Of a DNA stretch of 15,792 nt, positions 1 through 7,616 are shown piece by piece. Both the position numbers and the translations under genes were made by a program. The notes under the pieces are model-generated. The model was not told the DNA's origin and did no database searches. It saw only the letters and a list, made by a program, of their open reading frames with translations. This DNA is from an uncultured Bacteroidota bacterium (GTDB lineage Bacteria; Bacteroidota; Bacteroidia; Bacteroidales; CAIWKO01): NCBI GenBank assembly GCA_937934705.1, contig CALGYY010000092.1:1-15792 (forward strand), read 5' to 3'. How positions within the stretch are numbered: position 1 is the stretch's first letter; each line of letters begins with the position of its first letter.

Positions 1-1104
1 CATGATTCCTGGAATTCTGAGAATTATCCGGTACTTCTCATTTCCCTTCTTTCTTTTTTTGATCAGTAAGGACTCGGCCACCATAACCAGCCCGTGCAGC
101 CCTCCCCAGATCAGGAAGGTCCATCCGGCCTCATGCCAGATTCCGCAAATCAGAAAGGTAATCATTAGTGCAAGCGCTTGCCCCCAACGGCCCGCCCGGC
201 GGAATTTTACAGAGAGGGGCATAAAGAGGTAGTCGCGCAACCAGCCCGACAAGCTCATGTGCCAGCGCCTCCAGAATTCAGTTACGGAAGTTGAAAAATA
301 AGGAGAATTGAAATTCTCGCTGAGCCTGAAACCCAGCACCTTTGCGCTTCCCCTGGCAATATCCGTATATGCTGAAAAATCAACATATACCTGAAACATG
401 AAGAAAAAAGTCGCCCAGATCAGGGGTAAACCCTGGTAGGTTTGTGCATCCTGGTAAACAATATTGACAAAAACTCCGAGGCGGTCAGCAATCACCAGTT
501 TCTTAAAGAAACCCCAGATCATCAGCCGGAGCCCTGAAGAAATGCCCGGCACGTCAAAGCGATGCGTCTCCCTGAACTGAGGCAGAAGATGCTGCGGACG
601 CTCAATGGGTCCCGAAGCAAGAACGGGGAAAAACATCAGGTAAAGTGCGAAGATCCCCGGATGGCGCTCTGCTTTGATGTTTCCTCTTTTCACTTCCAGC
701 AAATAGGAAATCGCCATGAACGACTGAAAAGAAATCCCCAGCGGCAAAATCCACCGGACGATGTGGAGCGGGTAATGAAGACCTGCGGCAGCAGCCAGGT
801 GTTCCAGGTTCGCGGATAAAAATGCCGTGTATTTGAAACTGATCAGAAGAATTAAGATCAGGGTGATCCCCCATGCAATGATCAGTGACTTTCCTTTCTC
901 CGCATATTTTTCAGCTCCGATGGCCGTAAGCCAGGTGCCGGCCATCATAAGAGCGGCAACAATAAGATAAGCAGGGATCAGCCAGGCATAGAATATCATG
1001 CCTGATGAAAGCAACACCAGCCAGCGATACTTTGGTGTAATCAGGTAATAGAGAATGACAACAAGCAGAAAAAATGTCAGGAAAGTGAGGGAGTGGAAGG
1101 GCAT
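1..1104 (-). CDS. MBOAT family O-acyltransferase, second paralogue (3' end outside window)
   Basis: This frame is open for 368 codons from an ATG at 1104 to the window edge with no stop, so the gene is partial; about 120 C-terminal residues are missing if it matches the 489-residue paralogue at 2136-3605. It is a polytopic inner-membrane protein of the AlgI/DltB-like MBOAT family, which moves acyl groups across the membrane onto extracytoplasmic glycans. Visible marks are FWRRWH (277-282) followed by SLSGWLRDY, and WHEAGW (323-328) with WGGLHG (333-338); H324 and H337 are the likely conserved family histidines. The start MPFHSLTFL matches the paralogue start MSFQSLAFL, and the two proteins align without gaps over roughly 350 residues. 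It lies 46 nt after the SGNH-like gene. Family assignment is very secure; the acyl group (probably acetyl) and acceptor are inferred. Confidence 0.93.
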   Translation of the reverse strand, partial: MPFHSLTFLTFFLLVVILYYLITPKYRWLVLLSSGMIFYAWLIPAYLIVAALMMAGTWLTAIGAEKYAEKGKSLIIAWGITLILILLISFKYTAFLSANLEHLAAAAGLHYPLHIVRWILPLGISFQSFMAISYLLEVKRGNIKAERHPGIFALYLMFFPVLASGPIERPQHLLPQFRETHRFDVPGISSGLRLMIWGFFKKLVIADRLGVFVNIVYQDAQTYQGLPLIWATFFFMFQVYVDFSAYTDIARGSAKVLGFRLSENFNSPYFSTSVTEFWRRWHMSLSGWLRDYLFMPLSVKFRRAGRWGQALALMITFLICGIWHEAGWTFLIWGGLHGLVMVAESLLIKKRKKGNEKYRIILRIPGIM

Positions 1105-1121
1105 CTTCGGCAGAATCTGAG

Positions 1122-1129
1122 CAAAGATA
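1122..1129 (-). promoter_or_regulatory. Candidate Bacteroidota -7 element before the second MBOAT gene
   Basis: On the minus strand this reads TATCTTTG, an exact match to TAnnTTTG, 17 nt before the ATG at 1104. It lies in one of the only two gaps over 30 nt inside the operon. No TTTG-type -33 element is visible about 20 nt upstream, so it may be a weak internal promoter or chance. Confidence 0.3.
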
Positions 1130-1150
1130 AACAATCCGGAGGCACTCGGC

Positions 1151-2170
1151 TTATGGTTTCCGTTGATATACCTGCGCCATGATTGAATCGGCAATGAAGG
1201 GGCGGAAGTGCCGCTCTTCATAATAGTGACGGATGTTTTGTGTATAGTTGTTCACTCCTGAAAAATCATGAATCCGATCTCGCCCGAAAAGGGAGAACAA
1301 TACTTCCAGGTCATCAGGGTGCATTTTCAACTGATCGTAATTGGGAGTGATAACCACCTGATAATTGCTGTGATTCCGATCAAGCAGGGACGCTATCCGC
1401 TCCAGCTCTGAGATTGTTTCCCGGGTAATCACCGGTTCAAGGTTTTGCATTGAGGCTGGGCGATCATAAAATACGGATGCCTGCTCGCGGTAAAAAAGGT
1501 CTTCATCCTCAGCCAGTCGGCTTTCGTATTCTGCATATATATGATCTCCTGTGAACAGATTGTACCTGAAGTCCACCGAAAAGAAAAACACCTGGTCTTC
1601 AACATCTGCGGTTGAATGAAGCACCCAGGCCTTCAGAAAGGATGGTTTCAGAAAGGCAATCAGAAAGCGCTGATAGAAGGCTGCAGGGGATTCACCGCTG
1701 ACTGCAGGATACTCTCTGAAAATATGAGGCTCCGGATTATAGGGTCTTCCCAGTATCCGGTGATCCAGTAAGAGCAGTACGTGCCTGATTTCGTATTTTT
1801 CCTTTTCAAGATATTCCAGTTTGCGGGCAATTCCGTAAATACTCTCATCATTGACACACATATGGAAAGGGCATGATGCTCCTGTATATTGTTTCCAGGG
1901 TTCGGTATGAAAGCTCTTCCCCCTGGAAGAACCCAGAATGAATGCATCGTAAGGGAAGGGGTGTGATGCTAGCCAACGGGACTGAAAGATACGGTCGTTC
2001 ATCGTGACCCCCTTTTCCAGTGGATTGCTGTACATCCTGAAACACTTCATAGGGTCGGCCGCTGCAAAATACACAAGCAAAACCGCCAGTGGCAGAATCA
2101 GCCCAAGACCCGTTAAGGCCAGTCTGCGGAAATGCTTAGAATCTTGCATAGATGAAGACTGTTTCGCCAT
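1151..2170 (-). CDS. SGNH-hydrolase-like membrane-anchored protein, putative MBOAT partner
   Basis: The protein has 339 residues from the ATG at 2170 (MAKQSSSMQ...). A TTG at 2179 and an ATG at 2149 are alternative starts; 2170 was chosen because GGAAATT lies directly before it. The gene overlaps the MBOAT stop by 35 nt. One N-terminal membrane segment (about residues 17-37) should anchor a periplasmic domain. FILGSSRGKS (about 77-86) resembles the nucleophile block of SGNH/GDSL-type esterases, with S81 or S82 as candidate nucleophile. A C-terminal ERHFRP (319-324) sits where these proteins usually carry DxxH, so the acidic residue is Glu (E318) with H321. Genes of this kind (AlgX/AlgJ/DltD-like) commonly pair with MBOATs and complete transfer of the acyl group to the glycan. 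Being sandwiched between two MBOAT genes supports that role. The fold is inferred from motifs only. Confidence 0.75.
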   Translation of the reverse strand: MAKQSSSMQDSKHFRRLALTGLGLILPLAVLLVYFAAADPMKCFRMYSNPLEKGVTMNDRIFQSRWLASHPFPYDAFILGSSRGKSFHTEPWKQYTGASCPFHMCVNDESIYGIARKLEYLEKEKYEIRHVLLLLDHRILGRPYNPEPHIFREYPAVSGESPAAFYQRFLIAFLKPSFLKAWVLHSTADVEDQVFFFSVDFRYNLFTGDHIYAEYESRLAEDEDLFYREQASVFYDRPASMQNLEPVITRETISELERIASLLDRNHSNYQVVITPNYDQLKMHPDDLEVLFSLFGRDRIHDFSGVNNYTQNIRHYYEERHFRPFIADSIMAQVYQRKP

Positions 2171-3605
2171 AATTTCCAAGGAAAATGGTGCTATAGAACA
2201 AGATGAAGTAAATGATCCAGCGCAACCATGCGTAACGGTGGAAGACCGCCTGTATGCCCGGGCGGTTGATGCCCCTTTCAGCCAGTAACACCAGGATAAT
2301 TGCTAAAGCAAGAACGGCAAGCAGAAAGACAGAATGACGCCCCAGACCGCCCAGGACGCTGGCTCCTCTGCTCCAGTCGAGAATGGCCGGAACACTTGTC
2401 AATGCAATGTCACTGAATACCCTCATTGTCAATTCCAGGCTTCCTGAACGAAAAAATACCCAGGAGAACATGACCATGGAGAAAGTAAGCAGCATTGATG
2501 TATTCAGGCTCCATACGGAGGCTTGCTTCCCTTTCCTTTTTCGTTTCTTGTGTATCACAGGAAGAACAAAACTTTCCACACCCATGATCAAACCATGAAT
2601 GCCTCCCCAGGCAATAAATGCCCAGCCTGCTTCATGCCAGAAACCGCAAAGCAGGAAGGTCAGCAGAAGTGCCGCAAAGCCGCCAAACCGTCCTGCATTT
2701 CGCCAGCGCACACTCAGGGGAGTAAAAATATAATCACGCAGCCAGGTGGAAAGGCTGATGTGCCAGCGCCTCCAGAAATCTGTTACCGATGTTGCCCGGT
2801 ACGGCTCGTTGAAGTTTTCCGTAATACGGAAACCAAGTATCCTGGCGGCACCGATGGCGATGTGAGTGTAGGCACTGAAGTCGAAATACAGCTGAAAGGA
2901 AAACAGCAGGGTCGCGATCATCCAGGTGAGGCCGTTTTGCTCAGCAGGGTTGGCATACACCTGGTCAACAACGGGTGCAAGGTTGTCAGCAACGACAAGC
3001 TTTTTGAAAAATCCCCACAGCATCAGACGAAGCCCGGTAGTGAAATTCAAGGGTTTCGGGAAGTGCCGTTCATGTAGCTGCGGGATCAGATGTTGCGGTC
3101 TTTCAATCGGACCGGCGAGGATTACCGGAAAAAAAAGCAAGTATAAAGCAAAGATACCGGGATGTTTTTCTGCACGGATATTTCCCCTGGAAACCTCAAT
3201 CAGGTAAGAGATGGCCATAAAACTCTGGTATGATAACCCCAAAGGAATAATAAGATTCAGAAAAACATTCTGGCTTCTGCCTTCCCGGATACCTGTCAGA
3301 CGATTCAGATTCTCAAGGATGAAGCCTGAATACTTGAACGCTACCAGGGTAAGGATTATGATCAGGATTGCGGCAGAAAAGGCCCATGGTTTCATTGCCC
3401 TTTTTCCCGAATCCATCAGCCTGCCGCAGGCGTATGTGATGGCGATAATCAGGAGGATCAGGGGCAGGTATTGCGGGATGGCCCAGGCATAGAAAACCAT
3501 TCCTGCCAGCAGGAGAATGAGCCACTGCATTCGTTTGGGCAGACTGAAATAAACCAGTACCGTGAGCGGGAAGAAAATAAGGAAGGCGAGGGACTGAAAA
3601 CTCAT
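2136..3605 (-). CDS. MBOAT family O-acyltransferase, first paralogue (AlgI/DltB-like)
   Basis: This is a complete 489-residue polytopic membrane protein, a usual length for AlgI-type enzymes. Hydrophobic segments run throughout, beginning MSFQSLAFLIFFPLTVLVYF. Diagnostic stretches are FWRRWHISLSTWLRDYIF (from 277), WHEAGWAF (323-330) and WGGIHG (333-338), with H324 and H337 as the probable active-site histidines. Members take an acyl group from a cytoplasmic donor and pass it through the membrane to modify exopolysaccharide, teichoic acid or O-antigen. It starts 5 nt after the glycosyltransferase stop and its end overlaps the SGNH-like gene, so translation is probably coupled. A close paralogue follows at 1-1104; in residues 121-170 I count 40 of 50 identities. 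Family is certain; substrate is not. Confidence 0.95.
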   Translation of the reverse strand: MSFQSLAFLIFFPLTVLVYFSLPKRMQWLILLLAGMVFYAWAIPQYLPLILLIIAITYACGRLMDSGKRAMKPWAFSAAILIIILTLVAFKYSGFILENLNRLTGIREGRSQNVFLNLIIPLGLSYQSFMAISYLIEVSRGNIRAEKHPGIFALYLLFFPVILAGPIERPQHLIPQLHERHFPKPLNFTTGLRLMLWGFFKKLVVADNLAPVVDQVYANPAEQNGLTWMIATLLFSFQLYFDFSAYTHIAIGAARILGFRITENFNEPYRATSVTDFWRRWHISLSTWLRDYIFTPLSVRWRNAGRFGGFAALLLTFLLCGFWHEAGWAFIAWGGIHGLIMGVESFVLPVIHKKRKRKGKQASVWSLNTSMLLTFSMVMFSWVFFRSGSLELTMRVFSDIALTSVPAILDWSRGASVLGGLGRHSVFLLAVLALAIILVLLAERGINRPGIQAVFHRYAWLRWIIYFILFYSTIFLGNYGETVFIYARF

Positions 3606-3610
3606 CTGCT

Positions 3611-4801
3611 TTATTTTTTATTCCCAGGGTCGTATTGTTTATCAAAACCGGCAGCTTCAAGAGCTGTAGAAAAGCGATACCCCATCATCCGGTTAATGGG
3701 TTTGATGTGCGAAAAGCGATAATTAATAAAATCCCTTAAATGGGTTCTTAAACCGGCTTTGACTGCCGGGTGATTTTGCCTTTTCAGAAAAAGAGCCTGA
3801 GCATCTTCTCTGATCCTTCTGTCTTCCCTGTAAAGGGCATGCTGCAGGGCGGAAGTGTAGAGCGTCGTTTGTTCTTTTTTGTAGGAAAGCTCCTGCATCA
3901 ACTGGGCGTAGTAATTCACCGGGTTGGTAAGTCCTTTCGGCTCCTTCCCGAGAACAGCAGAAACAAGTATAAAATCATGCATCAGCCAGTTGGTCACAAA
4001 AGGAGCTCTGACGGGAACAAAGGCGTAAATCTCTTCGTCAGAAAGGCCTAATGCATTTCTATAGGCATCGGTTTTCCCGCTGGTAAAGATCCGTCCGTTA
4101 CTGCTTTGTTCCCCCTGGGTCAGCAGCACCGGACGGCTGATGTAAAAAATCTCTTCGTTTGTGAGGAGATTGATGAAACATGACGAATAGTCGGGTGTAG
4201 TTACCCCGTGTATGTTGAAATAATTTCCGCAGCGGCTGCGTACTTCTTCAGCCTGCAGGCGATGATAACAGGAATTCAGTGTTTTTGGAAAATACCGGTC
4301 GAAGGAGGAGTCGTCAAGATAATTCTGATGAATGAAATTCTCAATGAGCGTGTGACTTTTGAATGAACGGCTGCTGCAGGTTTCAGGATACCAGCCCATA
4401 CGTGCCAGTTCGTTATCATAGGTCTTCACCCTGAAACTGTAATTTCTGTATCTCCCCTTGTGCCTTTTGATCAGTTGGTGAATATGCTTCAGGCTTCCCT
4501 GGTATAAGAGTTTGCGGTCGGCCAGAAGGATGACCCATTCCCCCTTCGCCTTGCTGGTTGCCCACTCCCAGTGATCGGGCATATTCATTTCATGGTCGGT
4601 ACGGAAATATCTAACCCGTTGATCACTCAAAAACTGGCTGACTGCTTCATAAGTGGACGGTTTGTTGTAATTGTCGGATATGACCAGTTCAAAATCATTG
4701 AAGTTCTGACGAATTACACTTATGACTGAATCCTTCAGGTAAGCCGGACGGTTTTTAGTCGGAATGACAATGGAAAAGAAAGGACGCTTGTTAGAAATCA
4801 T
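3611..4801 (-). CDS. Family 2 glycosyltransferase with a non-canonical DXD region
   Basis: The protein has 396 residues. Its N-terminal GT-A fold is recognised from FSIVIPTKNRPAYLKDSV (from residue 9), FELVISDN (37-44, D43 expected to contact the nucleotide) and NMPDHWEWATSKAKGEWVIL (73-92). Where most GT2 enzymes have a DDD- or DXD-type metal-binding motif, this one reads LLADRKLL (92-99), keeping one Asp (D95) followed by Arg-Lys. The roughly 290-residue C-terminal part is not recognised. It probably adds a sugar to the lipid-linked glycan on the cytoplasmic membrane face. Its ATG overlaps the stop of the upstream acyltransferase in ATGA, and the MBOAT starts 5 nt after its end. It is the only glycosyltransferase in the window, so others must lie elsewhere. 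Donor and linkage cannot be told. Confidence 0.85.
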   Translation of the reverse strand: MISNKRPFFSIVIPTKNRPAYLKDSVISVIRQNFNDFELVISDNYNKPSTYEAVSQFLSDQRVRYFRTDHEMNMPDHWEWATSKAKGEWVILLADRKLLYQGSLKHIHQLIKRHKGRYRNYSFRVKTYDNELARMGWYPETCSSRSFKSHTLIENFIHQNYLDDSSFDRYFPKTLNSCYHRLQAEEVRSRCGNYFNIHGVTTPDYSSCFINLLTNEEIFYISRPVLLTQGEQSSNGRIFTSGKTDAYRNALGLSDEEIYAFVPVRAPFVTNWLMHDFILVSAVLGKEPKGLTNPVNYYAQLMQELSYKKEQTTLYTSALQHALYREDRRIREDAQALFLKRQNHPAVKAGLRTHLRDFINYRFSHIKPINRMMGYRFSTALEAAGFDKQYDPGNKK

Positions 4802-5484
4802 GCGTAAACAAAAGGCGGACGTTGAAAGAAATCTGTTGAATTTGCAATCATTCGTATGTTAGGAACACCTCCTATGACTACGGTATTGGATTTTATTTTC
4901 TCATTCACAGTATGACTATGGGCTGCAAATATGCAATTATCACCTATATTACAATGACCGAGCACTGTTGCCCCGGCATAGAGAATTGTCCTGCCCTCAA
5001 ACTGCGGAAACACCTGATCATTCAGACATCCTACCAAACAGTTCTGGTACATTACAAAAAAGCCTCCGAATTTGGCTGGCCCCAACACACTTCCTACCGG
5101 ATGTACAAACAGGAATGATTCCGGCAATTCAACGGTATAATAAATATCGACGGCGTGCAGTGCTTTATTCAGGTAATAGAGTTTTGTGGCAGTCATTTCA
5201 TCTTCTTCCTCTTTGAAACTGTGTCGTGCCATCATGTTCAGATACATGCAATACTGATCGGAATGAAGATGATTAATGGTGATACAACCCTGATGGTTAA
5301 AGTACTTTTTATGAACTCCGCCAAAGCATGCAAGTATTCTTTCATCCGCGTGCTGAAGATAGCTCAGCATTCTTTCCTCATCAAGGGGATTAGGGTCGGG
5401 AAAAAAATGATTGACCTGTCGGGTGATGTACGCGGCAAGCTGCTTCATATCAAGACTTCTGATAATACGTGTTTTGGAATTCAT
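4798..5484 (-). CDS. Left-handed beta-helix acyltransferase, serine acetyltransferase-like
   Basis: The protein has 228 residues. The N-terminal half is helical with LNKALHAVDIYYTVELP, which resembles the region before the beta-helix in CysE-type enzymes. The C-terminal half carries degenerate hexapeptide repeats: HPVGSVLGPAKFGG (128-141), ILYAGATVLGHCNIGDNCIF (167-186) and VVIGGVPNIRMI (202-213). H128 matches the first catalytic His of serine acetyltransferases. The position of the second CysE active-site His appears to be Phe159 (in QVFPQFEG), so cysteine synthesis is unlikely. In this operon it more plausibly acetylates a sugar from acetyl-CoA in the cytoplasm. It lies 39 nt after the SDR gene and overlaps the glycosyltransferase start in ATGA. 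The fold is well supported; the acceptor is an inference. An internal Met at residue 13 is an alternative start. Confidence 0.8.
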   Translation of the reverse strand: MNSKTRIIRSLDMKQLAAYITRQVNHFFPDPNPLDEERMLSYLQHADERILACFGGVHKKYFNHQGCITINHLHSDQYCMYLNMMARHSFKEEEDEMTATKLYYLNKALHAVDIYYTVELPESFLFVHPVGSVLGPAKFGGFFVMYQNCLVGCLNDQVFPQFEGRTILYAGATVLGHCNIGDNCIFAAHSHTVNEKIKSNTVVIGGVPNIRMIANSTDFFQRPPFVYA

Positions 5485-5518
5485 GGTTTATTGGGAATGA
5501 TCGCGCAATGAATTTCAG

Positions 5519-5526
5519 CAAATTTA
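5519..5526 (-). promoter_or_regulatory. Candidate internal -7 promoter element before the beta-helix acyltransferase
   Basis: The minus strand reads TAAATTTG, an exact TAnnTTTG match, 34 nt before the ATG at 5484. Its first three bases are the stop codon of the preceding SDR gene. It directly follows the hairpin at 5531-5558. No good -33 TTTG is seen at the expected distance, so strength is uncertain. Confidence 0.4.
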
Positions 5527-6375
5527 CAAAACTCCAACTAACCGTTTTAGTTTGGAGTCATTTCCCCAGAAGGCAAAAGGTTCGTAGTCCGGTACCGGGT
5601 AAACCCCCGTATTCAGGACAAGATCAGCCGAATGTTCTTTAAGGTAGTCCGTCACGAAATCCTTGACCTTTTGTCCCCGGCCGCTGCAGATATTCACAAT
5701 TCCCTGGTTGCTGTCATTGGCTGCCAGTCTGGCGATACAGGCAGCGACTTTCTGTACCGGCACAAAGTCCCTGATCTGTTCCCCATGCGACATATCGAAG
5801 CTTTTCCGGCCTTCCCTGATCGCCTGTTCGAGCTGCGGGATAAGGGAAGCAGGATTCTGACCGGGGCCCCAGGTGTAGAAGAGGCGCAGCCAGTTGAGCT
5901 TAAACTTCAGTACTTCCTGAAGTTTCAGAAGATGCTGGTGCAGTTGATATTTGGCCTCAGCATAGGCTGTAACAGGCCGGGCATCCATATCTTCGCTGAG
6001 GCAGCCCTCCTGCAGCCCGTATTCCAGGCAGGTTCCGCTCACGATCAGATTCCTGCATCCGTTCCTGAGCAAATCTTCCAGAAAAGTGATCTGTTCAGGC
6101 AGAACTTTCTCCTTGTGGAATGCTTCACGATAGCGGGGTAGTCCTTCCCAGGCCAGATGAATGACCGTTTCGGGAACGCGGAATGACTGGCTGAACCCCG
6201 TATTTTCCTTACCGGCATGGTATGGACAATAGATGACCTGATCACGTGGAAAGTTTTCCGGAAGCTCATGCCGGGCATGATGGGCGGTTGCATGAATCTG
6301 ATGACCGTCACGGATTAATATTCTCAGGACATGGGTCCCGATGAAGCCCGTAGCGCCACTCAGCAGAATTTTCAT
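5524..6375 (-). CDS. NAD-dependent epimerase/dehydratase family protein (extended SDR)
   Basis: The protein has 283 residues and starts MKILLSGATGFIGTHVL, with the dinucleotide-binding glycine motif GATGFIG at 7-13. Other SDR marks are VIHLAWEG (71-78), IVSGTCLEYG (111-120, S113 or T115 as catalytic hydroxyl) and YAEAK (138-142, catalytic Tyr and Lys). Arginine and aromatic residues in NWLRLFYTWGPGQNP fit a nucleotide-sugar enzyme. In context it most likely reduces the C4 ketone of the C-methylated CDP-4-keto-6-deoxy sugar, the last step before transfer; 4-epimerisation is the alternative. It starts 5 nt after the methyltransferase stop. A hairpin lies in its last codons. Family is certain; the reaction is inferred. 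Confidence 0.88.
   Translation of the reverse strand: MKILLSGATGFIGTHVLRILIRDGHQIHATAHHARHELPENFPRDQVIYCPYHAGKENTGFSQSFRVPETVIHLAWEGLPRYREAFHKEKVLPEQITFLEDLLRNGCRNLIVSGTCLEYGLQEGCLSEDMDARPVTAYAEAKYQLHQHLLKLQEVLKFKLNWLRLFYTWGPGQNPASLIPQLEQAIREGRKSFDMSHGEQIRDFVPVQKVAACIARLAANDSNQGIVNICSGRGQKVKDFVTDYLKEHSADLVLNTGVYPVPDYEPFAFWGNDSKLKRLVGVL
5531..5558 (-). terminator. Hairpin with U-rich tail at the end of the SDR gene (possible attenuator)
   Basis: Left arm ACTCCAACTAA (5531-5541) pairs with right arm TTAGTTTGGAGT (5547-5558), giving 11 pairs with one bulged base and a 5-nt loop. On the minus-strand transcript it is followed by UUUUGUAAAUUU. The stem is AT-rich and lies inside the last codons, just before the stop, so partial termination or a processing site is more likely than a strong terminator. 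Confidence 0.45.
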
Positions 6376-6380
6376 GGTGG

Positions 6381-7616
6381 TTAAAATATCTCAAGTTCAG
6401 GAACTGCAACAACAAACTGTCCTCCCCAATCCCTGATATAGGCTAATTGTGTGCTGATCTCTTCTCGAAGGTTCCAGGGAAATATCACTACATATCCGGG
6501 TTTTGTTTCCCCGATCTTTGCTTCAGAAACAACAGGAATGTGGCTTCCCGGGAGAAATTTACCCTGTTTGTGTGGAGATGCATCTGCAACAAAGGCAATC
6601 TCCTGAGGTCCTGCTCCGCAGAAGTTCAGCAAAGTGTTTCCTTTGGCTGCTGCTCCGTAAGCAACAACCTGCTTACCTGAGAGTTTCTGCGCCTGAAGGA
6701 AATCCGTAAAATCAGTCCTGATCTTCCCTGCTCTTTCTGCAAATAAATGATAACCTTCCGGTCGGTTCAACCCGCTTTCAGTTTCTTTCCCGATTACCCT
6801 CATGAACTCCTGTGTGGGCTCTTTCATTGACGTCTCATGTCCGGCGTAAATTCTCAGGGATCCTCCGTGAGTCGGGATTTCTGCCACATGATGTACAATC
6901 AGTCCGCAATGCCTGAATATGGAACTGACGGTTCCGAGCGAAAGGTAGGAAAAGTGCTCGTGATAGATCGTGTCAAATTGTGTCTGTTCAATCAGGTTCA
7001 ACAAATGCGGAAACTCCATCGTGATGGTTCCTTCAGGGTGAAGAACCTGTTTCATTCCCATAACAAAGTCAAGGATATCCGGTACATGTGCCAGTACGTT
7101 GTTACCGATCAGAAGTTTTGCCTGAATGCCCTCAACTCTAAGCCGGTTGGCCAGTTCCTGCCCGAAGTACTCAACAATTGTCGGGATCCCCCGCTTAATG
7201 GCCACATCCGCAGTTCCTGCAGCGGGCTCAATCCCCAACGTCTCCATCCCGTGATCCCGGAAGTATTGAAGGAGGTATCCGTCATTTGAAGCGATTTCAA
7301 CCACCAGATCACCGGTCTGCAAAGATAATCCGGGGATAATGTCGTGTGCGAATTTCCGGCAATGCTCCAGCCAGGATTTGCTGTATGAGCTGTAATAAGC
7401 ATAATCAGCATTGAAAATTTCCCTGGCTTTTTTAGGCTCATCAAGCTGCACCAGAAAACACTTGTCACAGATCATCGCTTTCAGCGGGTAACGGGCTTCC
7501 GGTTTCAGCAGGTCATCCTGAGTCAGATAGGAGTTCGATGGGGGGGCTTCTCCGAGATCGAGAAGGACCCTTTCCAGCCTGGTGTTGCAGTATCGGCAGC
7601 GCTTTTCAGATTCCAC
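6381..7616 (-). CDS. SAM-dependent sugar C-methyltransferase (TylCIII/NovU/TcaB9-like)
   Basis: The protein has 411 residues from a GTG at 7616, which overlaps the RmlC-like gene by 11 nt. Its three-part layout is that of ketosugar C-methyltransferases. An N-terminal zinc-binding domain has cysteines C7, C10, C50 and C53. A class I methyltransferase core has VVEIASNDGYLL (105-116) for SAM. YHEHFSY (218-224) holds the Tyr/His residues that act as base in this family, and the C-terminal domain carries VVAYGAAAKGNTLLNFCG. Family members add a methyl group to the carbon next to the ketone (usually C3) of an NDP-4-keto-6-deoxysugar. With RfbF and RfbG upstream, the substrate should be a CDP-4-keto-6-deoxyhexose, giving a branched sugar. 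Function class is very well supported; the carbon methylated is inferred. Confidence 0.93.
   Translation of the reverse strand: MESEKRCRYCNTRLERVLLDLGEAPPSNSYLTQDDLLKPEARYPLKAMICDKCFLVQLDEPKKAREIFNADYAYYSSYSKSWLEHCRKFAHDIIPGLSLQTGDLVVEIASNDGYLLQYFRDHGMETLGIEPAAGTADVAIKRGIPTIVEYFGQELANRLRVEGIQAKLLIGNNVLAHVPDILDFVMGMKQVLHPEGTITMEFPHLLNLIEQTQFDTIYHEHFSYLSLGTVSSIFRHCGLIVHHVAEIPTHGGSLRIYAGHETSMKEPTQEFMRVIGKETESGLNRPEGYHLFAERAGKIRTDFTDFLQAQKLSGKQVVAYGAAAKGNTLLNFCGAGPQEIAFVADASPHKQGKFLPGSHIPVVSEAKIGETKPGYVVIFPWNLREEISTQLAYIRDWGGQFVVAVPELEIF

Noticed and set aside
2523..3077. A 184-codon plus-strand open frame opposite the first MBOAT gene.
   Set aside because: Lies inside a gene with intact MBOAT motifs and shows no domain of its own.
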